Part shown: piece by piece, positions 43,340 through 54,207 of the stretch | How the letters are laid out: each line of letters starts with the position of its first letter | Position numbering within the stretch: the stretch's first letter is position 1 | Source of the DNA: Locusta migratoria | Lineage: Eukaryota; Arthropoda; Insecta; Orthoptera; Acrididae | Direction of reading: 5' to 3' | Assembly (NCBI GenBank): GCA_026315105.1 | Contig: CM048746.1 | Location: 349,187,548-349,251,547 of the forward strand | DNA: 64,000 nucleotides | Position numbers and translations under genes: made by a program | The notes under the pieces: model-generated | The model's input: the letters and a program-made list of their open reading frames with translations, nothing else | What the model was told of the DNA's origin: nothing | Databases searched by the model: none

Positions 43340-44633
43340 CTAGGTATTTTCTTTCCTATTCCACTCCCAAATAGGAAAAAAAGAATGCCTATATGCCTCC
43401 GTACGAGCCCTAATTTCTCTTATCTTGTCTTTGTGATCTTTACGAGAAATGTAAGTAGGCGGCAGCAAGATCGTACTACACTCAGCTTCAAATTCCGGCC
43501 CTCTAAATTTACTTAACAGAAATTCACGAAATGAACGTCGTCTTTCTTCCAGCGATCCCCAATTGAGTTGCCGGAGCATTTCCGTGACACTCGCACATTG
43601 GTCGAATCTACCGGTAACAAATCTAGCTGCTCGCCTCTGAACCGCCTCTATGTCTTCCTTTAAACTGATCTGCTGCGGGTCCCAAACGCTTGAGCAATAT
43701 TCAAGACGTGGCCGTACAAGCGTTTTATACGCGGTCTCCTTTACAGGTGAAGTACATCTTCCCAAAATTCTCCCAATAAACCGAAGTCGGCTGTCCGCCT
43801 TACTCACAACTGTCCTTACATGCTCGTTCCATTTCATATCGCTCTGCAATGTTACGCCTAGATATTTGAACGACGCGACAGCATGAAGAAACTCACTACT
43901 AATGCTGTATTAGATTGCTTTTTCTACTCATGCGCATCACCTTACATTTTTCTACGTTGAGAGCTAGCTGCCATTCTTCGCACCAACTAGAAATTTTGTC
44001 TAAGTCATCCTGTATACTATTACAGTCAGTTACAGACGACACCCTCCCATACACCACAGCATCATCAGCAAACAACCGCAAATTACAACTTACTCTGTCC
44101 ATCAGTTCATTTATATACATAGAAAATAATAGCGGTCCTATCACACTCCCCTGGGGCACGCCTGACGATACACTCGTCTCTGATGAACACTCGCCGTCGA
44201 GAACAACGTACTGCGTTCTATTACTTAGGAAGTCTTCCAGCCAGTCACAAATCTGTGAACCTATTCCATAAGGTCGTATCTTCGTTAGCAGTCTGCAGTG
44301 TGGCACCGCGTCGAACGCCCTTTTGAAGTCGAGAAAAACACAATCCGCCTGTTGCCCTTCATCCATGGCTCGCAATATGTCATGTGAGAAATGGGAAAGC
44401 TGAGTTTCACATGAACTATGTTTCCTAAACCCGTGCTGATTCATGGAAAGAAGCTTTTCCGTTTCAAGGAAATTTACTATATTCGAACTGAGAATATGCT
44501 CTAAAATTCTACATGAAACTGATGTCAGCGATATTGGCCTGTAACTGTGTGGGTCAGTTCTCTTTCCTTTCTTATAAACGGGAGTCACCTGCGCTTTTTT
44601 CCAATCACTAGGAACTTTGCGCTGAAAAAACAA
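43340..44633 (-). pseudogene. CR1 reverse transcriptase, nearly intact
   Basis: ORF 44633-43899 (244 codons) covers WKKAQVTPVYKKGKRTDPHS, RPISLTSVSCRILEHI, VFLDFKRAFDAVPHCRLL (catalytic Asp), GVPQGSVIGPLLFSMYINEL and LRLFADDAVVYGR (catalytic FADD). After a frameshift near 43880 the second ORF (43849-43340) holds MQSDMKWNEHVRT, RFIGRILGRCTSP, LVRPRLEYCSSVWDPQQISL and the CR1 C-terminus. A few changes separate it from an uninterrupted RT. The N-terminal endonuclease is absent owing to truncation. Confidence 0.88.
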
Positions 44634-44828
44634 AGTTCAAATGTTTGTGTAGTCTATGGGACTTAACTACTGGGTCATCAGTCCCTAAACTTACAAACTA
44701 CTTATGAACTACTTACGAACTAGGACGGCACAAATATCCATGCCCGAGGGGGGATTCGAACCCCCGACCGTAGTGGCCGTGCAGACCGTGACTGGAGCGC
44801 CTTAGTCTCCTCGGCCACCGCGGCCGGC
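44626..44828 (-). repeat. tRNA-derived SINE (family B), full length
   Basis: Complete copy with target duplication CTTTGCGCTGA (44615-44625, 44829-44839). It lies inside the CR1 that lies inside the gypsy element. Confidence 0.93.
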
Positions 44829-44849
44829 CTTTGCGCTGATATTTCCGCG

Positions 44850-45850
44850 ATTCTCCAGTATCCGGTGATCTAGGACTCACGAAGACCCTAGACAGGATCA
44901 GATGCCGGTATTACTGGCACGGTCTCTACCGACCTGTCAGGCACTATGTGAGTCACTGTAAGCAGTGCCAGAGACGAAAGCATGTGCCGCAATTATCGCC
45001 AGAGCACATGTTACCAATTCCACCTGATGCAGCTCCATTCCACCGGATTGCAATCGACCTTTTAGGTATGTTCCCGAAGTCTACAACTGGTAATCGATAG
45101 AAAATATTCTGCACTGACTACCTCTCTCGCTACGCTGTCAGCAAACCTGTGCCGACTGCAGAAGTTCAATAAATCGCAAAATTCCTTGTATACGACATTA
45201 TTTTAAAGCATGGCGCACCACGTGTAATGATATCTGGTTGTGAAAATGTATTCCAGTCGAAACTAGTATCAAATGTCACGTTGCGACATTGTCCACAGAA
45301 TAACAACTATCCTCAGACAGATGGTCTTACAGAACGTTTAACAATACGTTAGCAGATTTGCTGTCTATAAACGTCGATGTTGAGCAGGATTGGGATAAAA
45401 TACGCCCGTCGTGACAGTTGCTTATAATACAGCAAGGCAAATTACCACAGGCTCCAAGTCGTGTTTGCTGCTCCATGGTCATGAAGATGAGACGACAATG
45501 AATACGCACTTTCTGTAGCAACCGGACGACACCCAGGATGACTATGTGGAACAGGGTCAAAGAAGCATAACAGCTGGCTCCCATATGGACCGTCAGTGGT
45601 ATAATGACAAAAACCGCCCTGTTGTTTTCAGCCCAGGAGGTCTTGTATGGATTTTTATCCCTCTACGGATAGTTGGGGTATCAGGAAAGTAACTGAAGCA
45701 CTACTTTGGTCCATATCGTGTCATACGCCACCTGTCAGAAGTCACATACGAAGTCGAGGATTATGATCCATCCCTTACCATGATCCCAAAGGGCAGATAG
45801 ATAGAAAGACTTCTTTTTCAAGGACTACGTTATGGTAACGATGGAACTTC
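44850..45850 (+). pseudogene. Ty3/gypsy integrase
   Basis: The HHCC zinc-binding module is readable as LTKTLDRIRCRYYWHGLYRP and HYVSHCKQCQRRK (the first His lies at the CR1 junction). The DDE core follows: PFHRIAIDLLGMFPKSTTGN (first Asp), TDYLSRYAVSKPVPTAE, KHGAPRVMISG (the family second Asp, usually -SDRG, is lost) and PQTDGLTERL (catalytic Glu). The C-terminal part has PHLSEVTYEV-like codons near 45730-45770. Numerous stops; non-functional. Integrase normally inserts the cDNA of the element. Confidence 0.8.
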
Positions 45851-46464
45851 GTGAGGAGCGTCTGTCGCCGGTCATCGTTACAGCAAGGAAGGCCTGAAGA
45901 CAGAATAGAAAGATGCTCCGGAACTGCTATAGAGCTGGTCGTTTTTTTCCGAAAGAGGAGCAAGGCCGCGAGCTTCCGACAGAACGCGTGGTGCAGTGGT
46001 CAGCGTCGTAGATCGATGTGCTGGCGGTCCCCGGTTCAGATCTAGCCACTGGCGGACAAAATATTTATTCTTATTTACTATTTCTATAATGTTCTACGTA
46101 TTTCTTATGTTTGATGTACTTGTAAGTTCCAGAAAATTCATTCTATGTGTAAATAGCAGAGCACTCCAAACAGGAAGCAATCTGTTCTGAATGTAAGCTT
46201 GTGTTGCAATAAACCTGTTGTAAGTGTGAAGTGTTGTGCTCCATTAACGAACCAGCCTTCGAATTACAATGCCCTTTCAGTGTTCAACGTGACAATATAT
46301 CACTACTTTCATACTTACTTAAATAGTGACAACCTCCATTGTAGAAGTATTAACCGTTCTAAGGCCTGCGCAATACACCTGTTGCCTTATATAGGCGTTA
46401 GTGACCGCAGAGCCTTCCTCTGTTTATATATATCTCTGTGTTTGCTTACGTATGCTTATGTCAG

Positions 46465-46627
46465 TACCTGCAGCTGCGTAGCACGCTGTTGCTCGTTATC
46501 AGAGGTTCGAATTCTTCTTCAAGCTTGGATGCTTGTGTTGTCCTTAGCTTAAGTTACTCTAAGAAGTTCGTAAGCCTATGGACCGAAGACCAACGTAGAT
46601 AAGTCCCTTAGATTCACAAACATTTCT
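46465..46627 (+). repeat. tRNA-derived SINE (family A), diverged
   Basis: B-box-like AGAGGTTCGAATTC, then TTGTGTTGTCCTTAGCTTAA and AGATTCACAAACATTTC. Head degenerate. Confidence 0.7.
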
Positions 46628-48352
46628 AAATCCTGCAGTTGTATTATCCTGATGTCCATGTTACTTAGTGGTTAGAGCATCTGCCTAGTGAACAACATTC
46701 CTCGTTAGAATATCACCTCTGGGGACGTATTTTCTACTGGCTCATTGAATTTAAATCATTGTCCACAAAAAGCAGCTAAAACGACTCTGACATCCTTAAT
46801 TTCAAATAATATGTTTTCCATCACCGTGCCTAACTTCAGTATGATGTATTTGAACTTAGAAATGGTTGGAAACAAAATTTACATGGTGAACGTAAATATA
46901 TCACACTGAATACTAACTCAATACACGAAACGTATTCCTTTCATAACACAAAACTTCACCAAAGTACGATCGAACAGTAGAGTGATTAAAACCATGTAAA
47001 TTATAACCAATCACTCTGAAGCAGTAAGTTACGTCATTGGTATTCATTAGCATTAAGTATTTTTACGTAGTATCATATAGAGTACAAACAGATGATTACT
47101 ATAATATCAATAAACGTTCATAATATTTCCTTCAAACTGCGAGTAGCGTCACTTTTATTTTTTTTATTTTTTTTTATTTTTTTTTTTTATTTTTTATTTT
47201 TTTATTTTTTTTTTTTTATTTATTTATTTATTTTTTTTTTTTTTTTTTGCTCAAATTCCAACTGGTTATCCAGATCCAGAGGTAACTCAGTTTGAAATGT
47301 TTTGCTGGGAAAGATTATCTCCTCGAGATGGCTCTGCCTTCCATATTTCTCGCGTCTCTGAACCAGTATACCGATTAAAATCGTTGTAGTTGCTTCTGCT
47401 GCTGCTTAGTAGACGTTTTTATGGAGATACAGATTTCCTCTGTATAGTTATTGAAGCAAGTCATTCCGTACAGTTTTGGTGATGATGCAACATTTTATTT
47501 GCTTAAAGTAATTTGAAAAGAATACTTATCATTCCAGTGAGAAAGATTGGTAATATATAATGTGTTCTAACTAATATATGCATATAGTTTTGCTGAATAT
47601 GAGTTGAAGCGGCGACTTTTATCACTTCCAACATTAAATAATCCCTTAAATTTTCAAGATGGAAGTAAAAAGGAACTGCCAAAGTAACACATATTTTAAA
47701 GAGCGTAAACATAAGGAGAAACAAAACTTGCTTTTTTAAGTTTGTGTAACAAATAAATAAGCTAGAAGATTAATGACAAGGATCAAGCTACAAAAACAAA
47801 CATCCGTAAGGCGTATCCCATCAATGAAATATGTGAGTTTTCAAAACTTCCATGACCGCAGAGGCCGATCTGTTGGTGGAGTACAACGAATCGCAATGCG
47901 GTCCAAAGTTAAAAGGTAAAAAAACTACTGAGTAAAATGACCTGGTGATATTTCAAACAGACTTTAAGCCCCGAAAAATTCCATTCTTTGGAATCATAAC
48001 TGTTTTACAGCATTTATCGGTGAATTTTTTGTTACGCAGAGGCAATTTTTTGCGATCTCTGACACATTTTCAGGCACTCTCATATTTTTTACACAGACTT
48101 TTTCGTTAAAATTATACTGGTAGCCCTCTAACCTAAAACACAACACAGCTCAACGCAGTCCATTATACGCAGAGCTACGGGTATTCGCTCACCAACAAAC
48201 ATGCCACATGAAATCAACTTAGTACAGTAAATTGTACTTTGTGTCCTACGTTACAGAAAGAGCAACATTTGCCTCTAAAATTCAAGTACTACATCACAGG
48301 GAAAGAATACTTCAAATAATTTGCACTTCTCGCATCACGAATACCTTTCTAC
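46628..48352. other. Unassigned sequence with T-rich tract
   Basis: A 90-bp T/ATTTT-rich tract at 47157-47248. No domain-bearing ORF. Confidence 0.4.
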
Positions 48353-49165
48353 GTCTACATCTACTTCGACATAGATACTCTGCAAATCACATTTAAGCGC
48401 CTGGCAGAGGGTTCATTAACCACTTTCATAACTTTTCTCTACCATTCCATTCTCTAATAGCGCGCGGGAAGAAAGAACACCTAAATCGTTTCCTTTTCTC
48501 TTATTTTATTGGGATGGTCATGTCTCCCTAAGTAAGTGGGTGCCAGCAACATATTTTCACATTCAGAAGTAAAATTCGGTGATTGAAACTTCGCAAACAG
48601 ATCACGCCACAATGAACAACGTCTTTCTTTTAATGATTTCCACCCCAATTCGTGCAACATTTCCGTGACGCTCCCCCCCCCCTCCAGTAATAAAACAAAA
48701 CGAGTTGCCCTTCTCTGAACCTTCTCAATATCTTCCGTCAGTCCCACCTGGTGAGGGTCCCACAATGGGCAACAGTACTCCAGGAGAGGACGCACAAGTG
48801 TGATATAGGCAGTCTATTTTGTGGAGCTGGTGCATCTTCGAAGCATTGTGCCAATGAAACGTAATCTTTGGTTCGCCTTCCCCACAATATTTTCTATGTG
48901 TTCTCTCCAGTATAAGTTGTTCGTAATTGCAACTTCTAGGTACTTAGTAGAATTTGACTGATTTATCGCGTAATTGAAGTTCAGCGGATTTCTTTTAGTG
49001 GTCATGTGTATTACTTCACACTTTTTAGTGTCAATTGCCAATTTTCGCACCATGTAGAAATTTTGTCTGAATCGCTTTGCAGTTGCTTTTGATCCTCTAT
49101 TGACTTCACTAACCGATAAACGACAGCATCATCCGCGAACAGTCTAAGGGAGCTATTCAGCAGAA
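48353..49165 (-). pseudogene. CR1-type LINE, family 2, copy 2
   Basis: Minus strand: LFADDAVVYRLVKSI (FADD box at about 49140), STWCENWQLTL, KKCEVIHMTTKRNPLNFNYA, YLEVAITNNLYWREHIENIV (ORF 49053-48814) and MRPLLEYCCPLWDPHQVGLT (48795). The CR1 C-terminus follows, then a (CTACAT)-like tail at 48353-48372. 5'-truncated just upstream of the FADD box; stops at about 49035 and 48800. Confidence 0.82.
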
Positions 49166-49846
49166 CTGTCGCGATTTCATTTCATAGACAAAAATGTAGT
49201 AAATTACCTATTTTGAAATAAAATGAGAACTTTTCAAAAATTCCCGGCAATGCTTCGCAATCGCTGAATATGGATGGGAATTGCATACACATGCTAAGGT
49301 CCCACTAATTTACCTGACAATCACCACCACTTGCCAGATATCTATTTCTCATACTTACATTCCTCACAGCCCTCTTTTTGTTAGCTACCTGAAAACTTGG
49401 CACTACTCCTATGTCTGTCCATATCCTGCTCCCTCCTCTCTCTCTGTCCATCTCCTCCTCCTCTATCTTTGCCTCTAATTCCTCCCCCTTCTCCTCGTCC
49501 GCCGCCGCCACCGCCATCTTCCCTTTATCCTCCACAAACCTCATCCTCCTCCGTCAACTCTCATTCCTCTTCCTCCTACCCCTTCTATACACCCACTATC
49601 TCCTTACTTCTGTCATTACCTTCCCCATCTCTTTGTCATACTCCTCCGATCCCATCTCTCCGTTCATCTGATCCCTCCTCTGTATATGAAATATTACATA
49701 CATCCACCAAATTTCTTGGTGATCCCTCAAACGGTGTCGAAGTCTGTAGTAAGGAAACACGCACAATACGAAATGTTATGTAGACAGTGCCGTTCGTCTT
49801 GTTGTAAACATAAATTGTGCAAAATTTTAACGCGATAGGATGGGCC
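49166..49846. other. Unassigned, polypyrimidine-rich
   Basis: 49400-49690 is almost pure C/T on the plus strand, giving Ser/Pro/Leu-rich spurious ORFs. The following 100 bp (CCACCAAATTTCTTGGTGAT ...) looks like the 3' region of an unidentified LINE. Confidence 0.4.
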
Positions 49847-49847
49847 G

Positions 49848-50050
49848 CGGCGGGGTGGCTGAGCGCATTGAGGCGCTATGCTAGGATACGCGAGGCCGTT
49901 CCCCGTCGGGAGTTCTAATTCCCCCCCCCCCCTTAGGCATTGATGTTTGTGCCGTCTTTACTATAAGCTAGTCCATAAGTGGTTTTTTTAAGTTTAGGGA
50001 CTGATGACCTCGCTGTTAAGTCCCATAAACTTAAAAAACATTTGAACATT
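49848..50050 (+). repeat. tRNA-derived SINE (family B), diverged
   Basis: GGCCGCGGCGGGGTGGCTGA head, degenerate B box with a C-run (49921-49932), tail AAGTTTAGGGACTGATGACC ... ACATTTGAACATT. Confidence 0.85.
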
Positions 50051-50154
50051 AGATTGGATGAACGTTATTAGCAGCGTAAAAATACGAACCTATTCAAAAG
50101 TTATCAAAACTACCATTCAGGGACCCACTCCAAGATACATACAATTACACTAAA

Positions 50155-50312
50155 ACGTTTGAAAAGCTTATGGGACTTAAATGCGGGGTCATCAGTACCT
50201 AAAATTTCAAACTACTTATGCACCAACCTATACTGAAGACATCATAAACATTCATGCCTCGTGCATCGGGTCATAGTTCCTCAATTCGCTTGGCCTCTCC
50301 GCCACGGCGTTT
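50155..50312 (-). repeat. tRNA-derived SINE (family B), diverged
   Basis: Tail GGGACTTAAATGCGGGGTCA and TTCATGCC..., head CGCCGTGGCGGAGAGGCC on the minus strand. The B-box region is eroded. Confidence 0.75.
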
Positions 50313-50463
50313 TCGGAAGAGTTCAGTGACATATACACGGTTCTTTCAACACTTCTGCGTCGTGCCTCTTTGCTACATTGAGGTTAGCTTTTTTCCACAG
50401 AATTTTACTGAAAGTAATATGAAGCACAATTAAAATAAAAACAGGAAAGAATAATAATTTTAA

Positions 50464-50662
50464 GCCAACCGCGGTGGCGGAGGGGACTGAGGCGCTTCAG
50501 TCACGGTCTGCACGGCCACTACGGTGGGGAGTTCGAATCCCCCCTCGGGCATGGATATTTGTGCCGTCCTTAGAATAAGCTAGTTGATAAGTAGTTTGTA
50601 AGTTTAGGGACTGATAACCCCGTAGTTAAGTCCCATAAGCTTAACAAACATTTGAACATTTG
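50464..50662 (+). repeat. tRNA-derived SINE (family B), full length
   Basis: Head GCCAACCGCGGTGGCGGAGG, B box GGGAGTTCGAATCCCCCC, complete tail. The 11-bp target duplication is AATAATTTTAA (50453-50463, 50663-50673). Confidence 0.93.
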
Positions 50663-50939
50663 AATAATTTTAAAATCACGGTTATTTTTATGAAAATTGA
50701 AAAAGAACATTTAATTAGAGTAAAATTTACCATTAGGGAAACGTTTGAAATCAGTGATAATCTTAGTGGCCAGGTGGTCTTTGACGCCACTTCAGAGACT
50801 TTGTCTGTAACCTATTACAGTTATCCAACAGGGCAAAATAAAGACCTACATTCTAACATGGAATCCTAATCACGCATCATTTGTGGCAAATAGTCAGCGA
50901 CAGATCTGGTTCTCTGTCTTCCCAAGTTTACTGGTGAAT

Positions 50940-51500
50940 ATTCTTATGCTAAAAAAAAGGAGTTTTTGATAACTAATCCCATACTGGGACGGAAATTCCA
51001 GAGCTGTTCTCCGTTCCTGTTGGCCACCATTTCCTCTCCAAATTTACCCATAAACTTTTCATACCCTTCTGTTCGATTTCCTGTCCATGAATTGAAGTCA
51101 CCAATGAGCAAAACACTATCCTTGAAATGTATTACATCACTGAATGCATCATAAAAAATGTCCGTCTCATCTTTATCTGTCCTCCAGAAAGCGAATACAC
51201 TGAAACAATCCTAATTTTCTTGCTGCAGACTGACAAATATATCCACATCGGTCTCTTGTTTCGATGTCCTGTTGCAATTACGCTGGTTTCAATTGCTTTA
51301 CTGGATATAAAATCATACACCTAACTGTGCTGCTCCTGCTTTGAGTCCTGACAGGTAGACCTCATTTTCTCCCATTTCGTCTTCTTTCTCTTCCCTTACC
51401 CGAACATCACTAACAGCTGAAACATTAAACCCCATCTTACCATCAGCCTATGCCAGCTCTAACGTCTTCCCCGTGTAGCCCACGTCGGAATTAATAGTAA
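50940..51500 (-). pseudogene. LINE (RTE-like) endonuclease fragment
   Basis: Minus-strand frames give VREEKEDEMGENEVYLSGLK, YDFISSKAIETSVI, IRIVSVYSLS (usually QVYAPT), then VLLIGDFNSWTGNR (catalytic Asp/Asn), EGYEKFMGKFGEEMVANRNG, ERLWNF and SMGLVIKNSFF. This is the APE-type endonuclease of an RTE-like LINE. The C-terminal DH motif and RT are missing. Confidence 0.65.
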
Positions 51501-52418
51501 CGACTCATTTCAGATCGTTTACCATTGGGTTTTACTTCTAAGGGCCTTTGTCGTCTGGCTTAAACGTGAACACGACTCGGAATATGCCCGAAATGCCGAA
51601 ACTTATCCTGAAGTAACTGATATCCCGACTATCAAGACTACTTACTTGACCACTCAAAAGTTGCCCATGATTAATGTTCATGTTTCTACAACTCTATTGC
51701 TCTTGTGCCTAAACCTTATCTTTGCAAGATACAACAGTCAATTTAGAAATATTTGCTATATTAAACTTAACAGACAGTTTAAAAATGTACAGCTACATAG
51801 AGGATGTTAAAAACGTCCATGTTACACACTTCTAAATGTTGTAGAGGGAACTAAATAGATCAAGCTTTACATAGGACCATTGTCCGGAAACGTCATCCAA
51901 CGACGCTATTAGCACATGTTTTCATCTTCAGTCAATAAATCTCTTCCACCGTAAGCATTTTGCTCTCCATTTTTGGGAGGAAGTACTACAGACCACTAGA
52001 AAAACAGACCTTACGAGCGATTCATCTTGGATACTTCAGGCGCGTGTGTATGCATTAAGAGCCTCCCTAAATGGTTGCAGGTGAAGAAAGAAACACGGAC
52101 TTAAATGTACACACGTTACAGAACTGTGTGGTGTAGATAGAAAAGGAACAGTTGGTAAATGACATTTTCCAACATGATATTGCATCCTGACAGTAAGAAA
52201 CATCTGTGAATTCTGAAATGGTGACCCAATGGAAACTCAAAGGAACACCTTTAGACCGAGTCAGACCGTCTTCTACGTTCCACATTCCAGCATCTTACAT
52301 CTTCCCCAACTTCTAAGTTATCGTAATTATGACGTACAATTTCTGGGCAGATATTCAAAAACATTGCTCAAAGACTTCACAGCAGAATTCTAGCCAAAGT
52401 AAAACCAATGTGAGCACA
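51501..52418. other. Unassigned sequence
   Basis: No domain-bearing ORF recognised. The ORF at 52067-52285 is not supported. Confidence 0.4.
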
Positions 52419-52504
52419 TGTTTTTGATACGTCGCGTTTTGCAGCTCTTAAATGTTGTAGGAAAGACATTTTTATATATTGTACCAAAGCTGCTTTTATT
52501 TTAA

Positions 52505-52545
52505 ATGCTGACTAGTTTCGGGCTTTGCCCATTTTCTTAAGCCAC
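52505..52545 (-). ncRNA. Hammerhead-like motif (left arm)
   Basis: The minus strand reads a degenerate box (AAGAAAA), stem II GGGC-AAA-GCCC, GAAA, palindromic ACTAGT, GTC. Confidence 0.5.
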
Positions 52546-52572
52546 ATTCATAAATATTTTAAATGAATACTG

Positions 52573-52612
52573 CTTAAGAAAATAGGCAAAGCCCGAAAGT
52601 AGTCAGCATTTA
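52573..52612 (+). ncRNA. Hammerhead-like motif (right arm)
   Basis: Degenerate box, AGGC-AAA-GCCC hairpin, GAAA (52595-52598), GTAGTC. Partner of 52505-52545. Confidence 0.5.
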
Positions 52613-52669
52613 AAATAAAAGCATCTTTGGTGCAATATATAAAAATGTCTTTCCTACAATGTGAGCACA

Positions 52670-53056
52670 CACACATCATATTAATGTCCGTTAATCGATT
52701 CCCGAGTAGATACTTTTATCGAATAATGTACAGCAGCAACTTGGCGCAATTTATATACTACTTTCCGTATATAAATTCCGCTATTACTTTTTATGACCGG
52801 GCCGTTAAGAAACAGTAAAGTCGTAAATTTTACACTGTTGATAATAAAGTCTCGTTAACTGTCTGTATGCAGTTCTTTATGACCGCCTCAATACTAAGTG
52901 TAAGAAGTTGTGTGAGAAACTGTTATAACTTGAGTAAAGTTTTCTGATATTGACTCACGTTTCAGCGGCTAAATCTCCGTCTTGTTATATACGTACAGGG
53001 GGCGAAAACATTGGACTAAATTCGGTGAGCTTCCTTCATTAGTTCTTCCCACAATA
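52670..53056. other. Unassigned sequence
   Basis: No recognisable feature. Confidence 0.4.
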
Positions 53057-53058
53057 TA

Positions 53059-53995
53059 CGAGGGTTGGAACTTAAATAGTGGGCACTATTTATTCAAAAC
53101 CGATACAAAAGCGTCACATGTTTGCACCTGTTACTGTCTTTGAAAGTAGTCGCCAGCGCTGTGTAGAACCCGTTGCCAACGATGTGTAAGCCGTAGTACA
53201 CATTTAGCAGAACCTGTTATGTTGATGGTGCGAATGGAGCGATCCACTGCCGGTCGAATCTGTGGAACAGTTCTGAAGCGAATGCCACGAAGTGGTTCCT
53301 TCATCTTCGGGATCAAATCAATGACTTAAAAGTGGAGAGTGTGGTGGATGGTAGAGTACTTCCCAGTTCCATCGACCGAACAGAGCAGTCACAGCTTCCG
53401 CTGTATGCGCCCGCGCATTGTCGTGCAAAATGATGGTTGCGCTGAAAGTGTTGTCGTTTCTTTCGCAAAGCTGGTCGCAGGTGATGATCCAAAAACGAAC
53501 AGTAATACTGTGCATTGACGGTTAGCCGTGGAGGAACGTAATGCGTTAGGTTAATACGATCACAGTCGTCCACTAACGCGCAACAGTATGCACTTCTCCT
53601 TCAGAGACGCTGGGCCGACGTACCCGATGCATGTCTGCCACAGTTTCACAACCTTCGTTTAAGGCTTTTACCCAACGTGTCACTGTTCTGTACGACAATG
53701 GCGATTCCCAGCACGCTTCTCGAAGACCTTGATAACACTGCCGTGCACTATCAATCTCGATCCAACTCCGTTGTTCCTGTTTCGAAAACATTGTGGCACC
53801 GTCACGTTAGACCGCTCGCTCACAAGTGACTGTGTTTCCTTCCATGCTGCGCACGCCGGTGACGTGGGACGGGCGAGTCCATTTGCTCGGTGGTGAGGTA
53901 GGTATGTCAAAAATGTGTGCTATCAGCGACAATAATAGATTCCATGGCATAGTGTCTCCACAGAAGTATTACCACTATTTAGGTTCCAACCCTAG
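53059..53995 (-). mobile_element. Mariner-type transposon, internally deleted
   Basis: TIRs GAGGGTTGGAACTTAAATAG (53060) and the complement ending CCAACCCTAG (53995), flanked by TA. Transposase on the minus strand. The 937-bp length against about 1.3 kb for an intact element indicates an internal deletion. Confidence 0.85.
53131..53791 (-). pseudogene. Mariner transposase, deleted and frameshifted
   Basis: Start MFSKQEQRSWIEIDSARQCY with an HTH region (YRTVTRWVKALNEG) and the linker RRPSVSEGE. A deletion then joins directly to HYVPPRLTVNAQYYCSFLDH, removing the first catalytic Asp region. Next are LHDNARAHTAEAV (second Asp), HPPHSPLLSHCDFD (third Asp region) and the C-terminus LRGIRFRTVPQI, HRWQRVLHSAGDYF. 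There are frameshifts near 53460 and 53316. About 220 codons remain of about 340. It could not catalyse transposition but its TIRs remain usable in trans (inference). Confidence 0.85.
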
Positions 53996-54207
53996 TATTT
54001 CACTCAACTCTGTTAAATACCTTCTCTTAGCCACAAATAGTAAGTACATAAACTAATCTTTCTACTGGTTTTTAACGCGTTTGACTAAAGTGTAGAGTGG
54101 AAATCATGCCTACCGTTGTAAACGAAGTGTTCGTCAGAGCGATGCAAATGGTTTTTTTCTCTGAGACTAACATGAATTTCAAAATCGAACTAGTCATTGG
54201 TCTAGAT

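Larger units (their letters stand above)
43269..44849 (-). mobile_element. CR1-type LINE, family 1, copy 2
   Basis: Minus-strand 5'-truncated element with a (TACATC)n tail at 43269-43287. It inserted into the gypsy Pol with a 9-bp near-duplication (ATTCTCAAG 43260-43268, ATTCTCCAG 44850-44858). A SINE splits its 5' end. Confidence 0.9.
42835..46250 (+). mobile_element. Ty3/gypsy-type LTR retrotransposon fragment, interrupted
   Basis: RNase H end (42835-43268), a CR1 insertion (43269-44849), then integrase (44850-45850). The 3' part (45870-46250) is AT-rich with an AATAAA (46207) and may be LTR. No RT core, gag or 5' LTR is in the window. Confidence 0.7.
52419..52656. mobile_element. 238-bp inverted-repeat element with hammerhead cores and target duplication
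   Basis: Flanked by the 13-bp duplication CAATGTGAGCACA (52406-52418, 52657-52669). Arms 52455-52541 and 52571-52656 (TTGTAGGAAAGACATTTTTA and complement) each hold a hammerhead-like core. About 35 extra bases lie outside the left arm, as in the PLE at 7956. No coding sequence. Confidence 0.75.

Noticed and set aside
49397..49783. 128-codon Ser/Pro/Leu-rich ORF
   Set aside because: Product of a polypyrimidine tract; overlapping frames are equally open.
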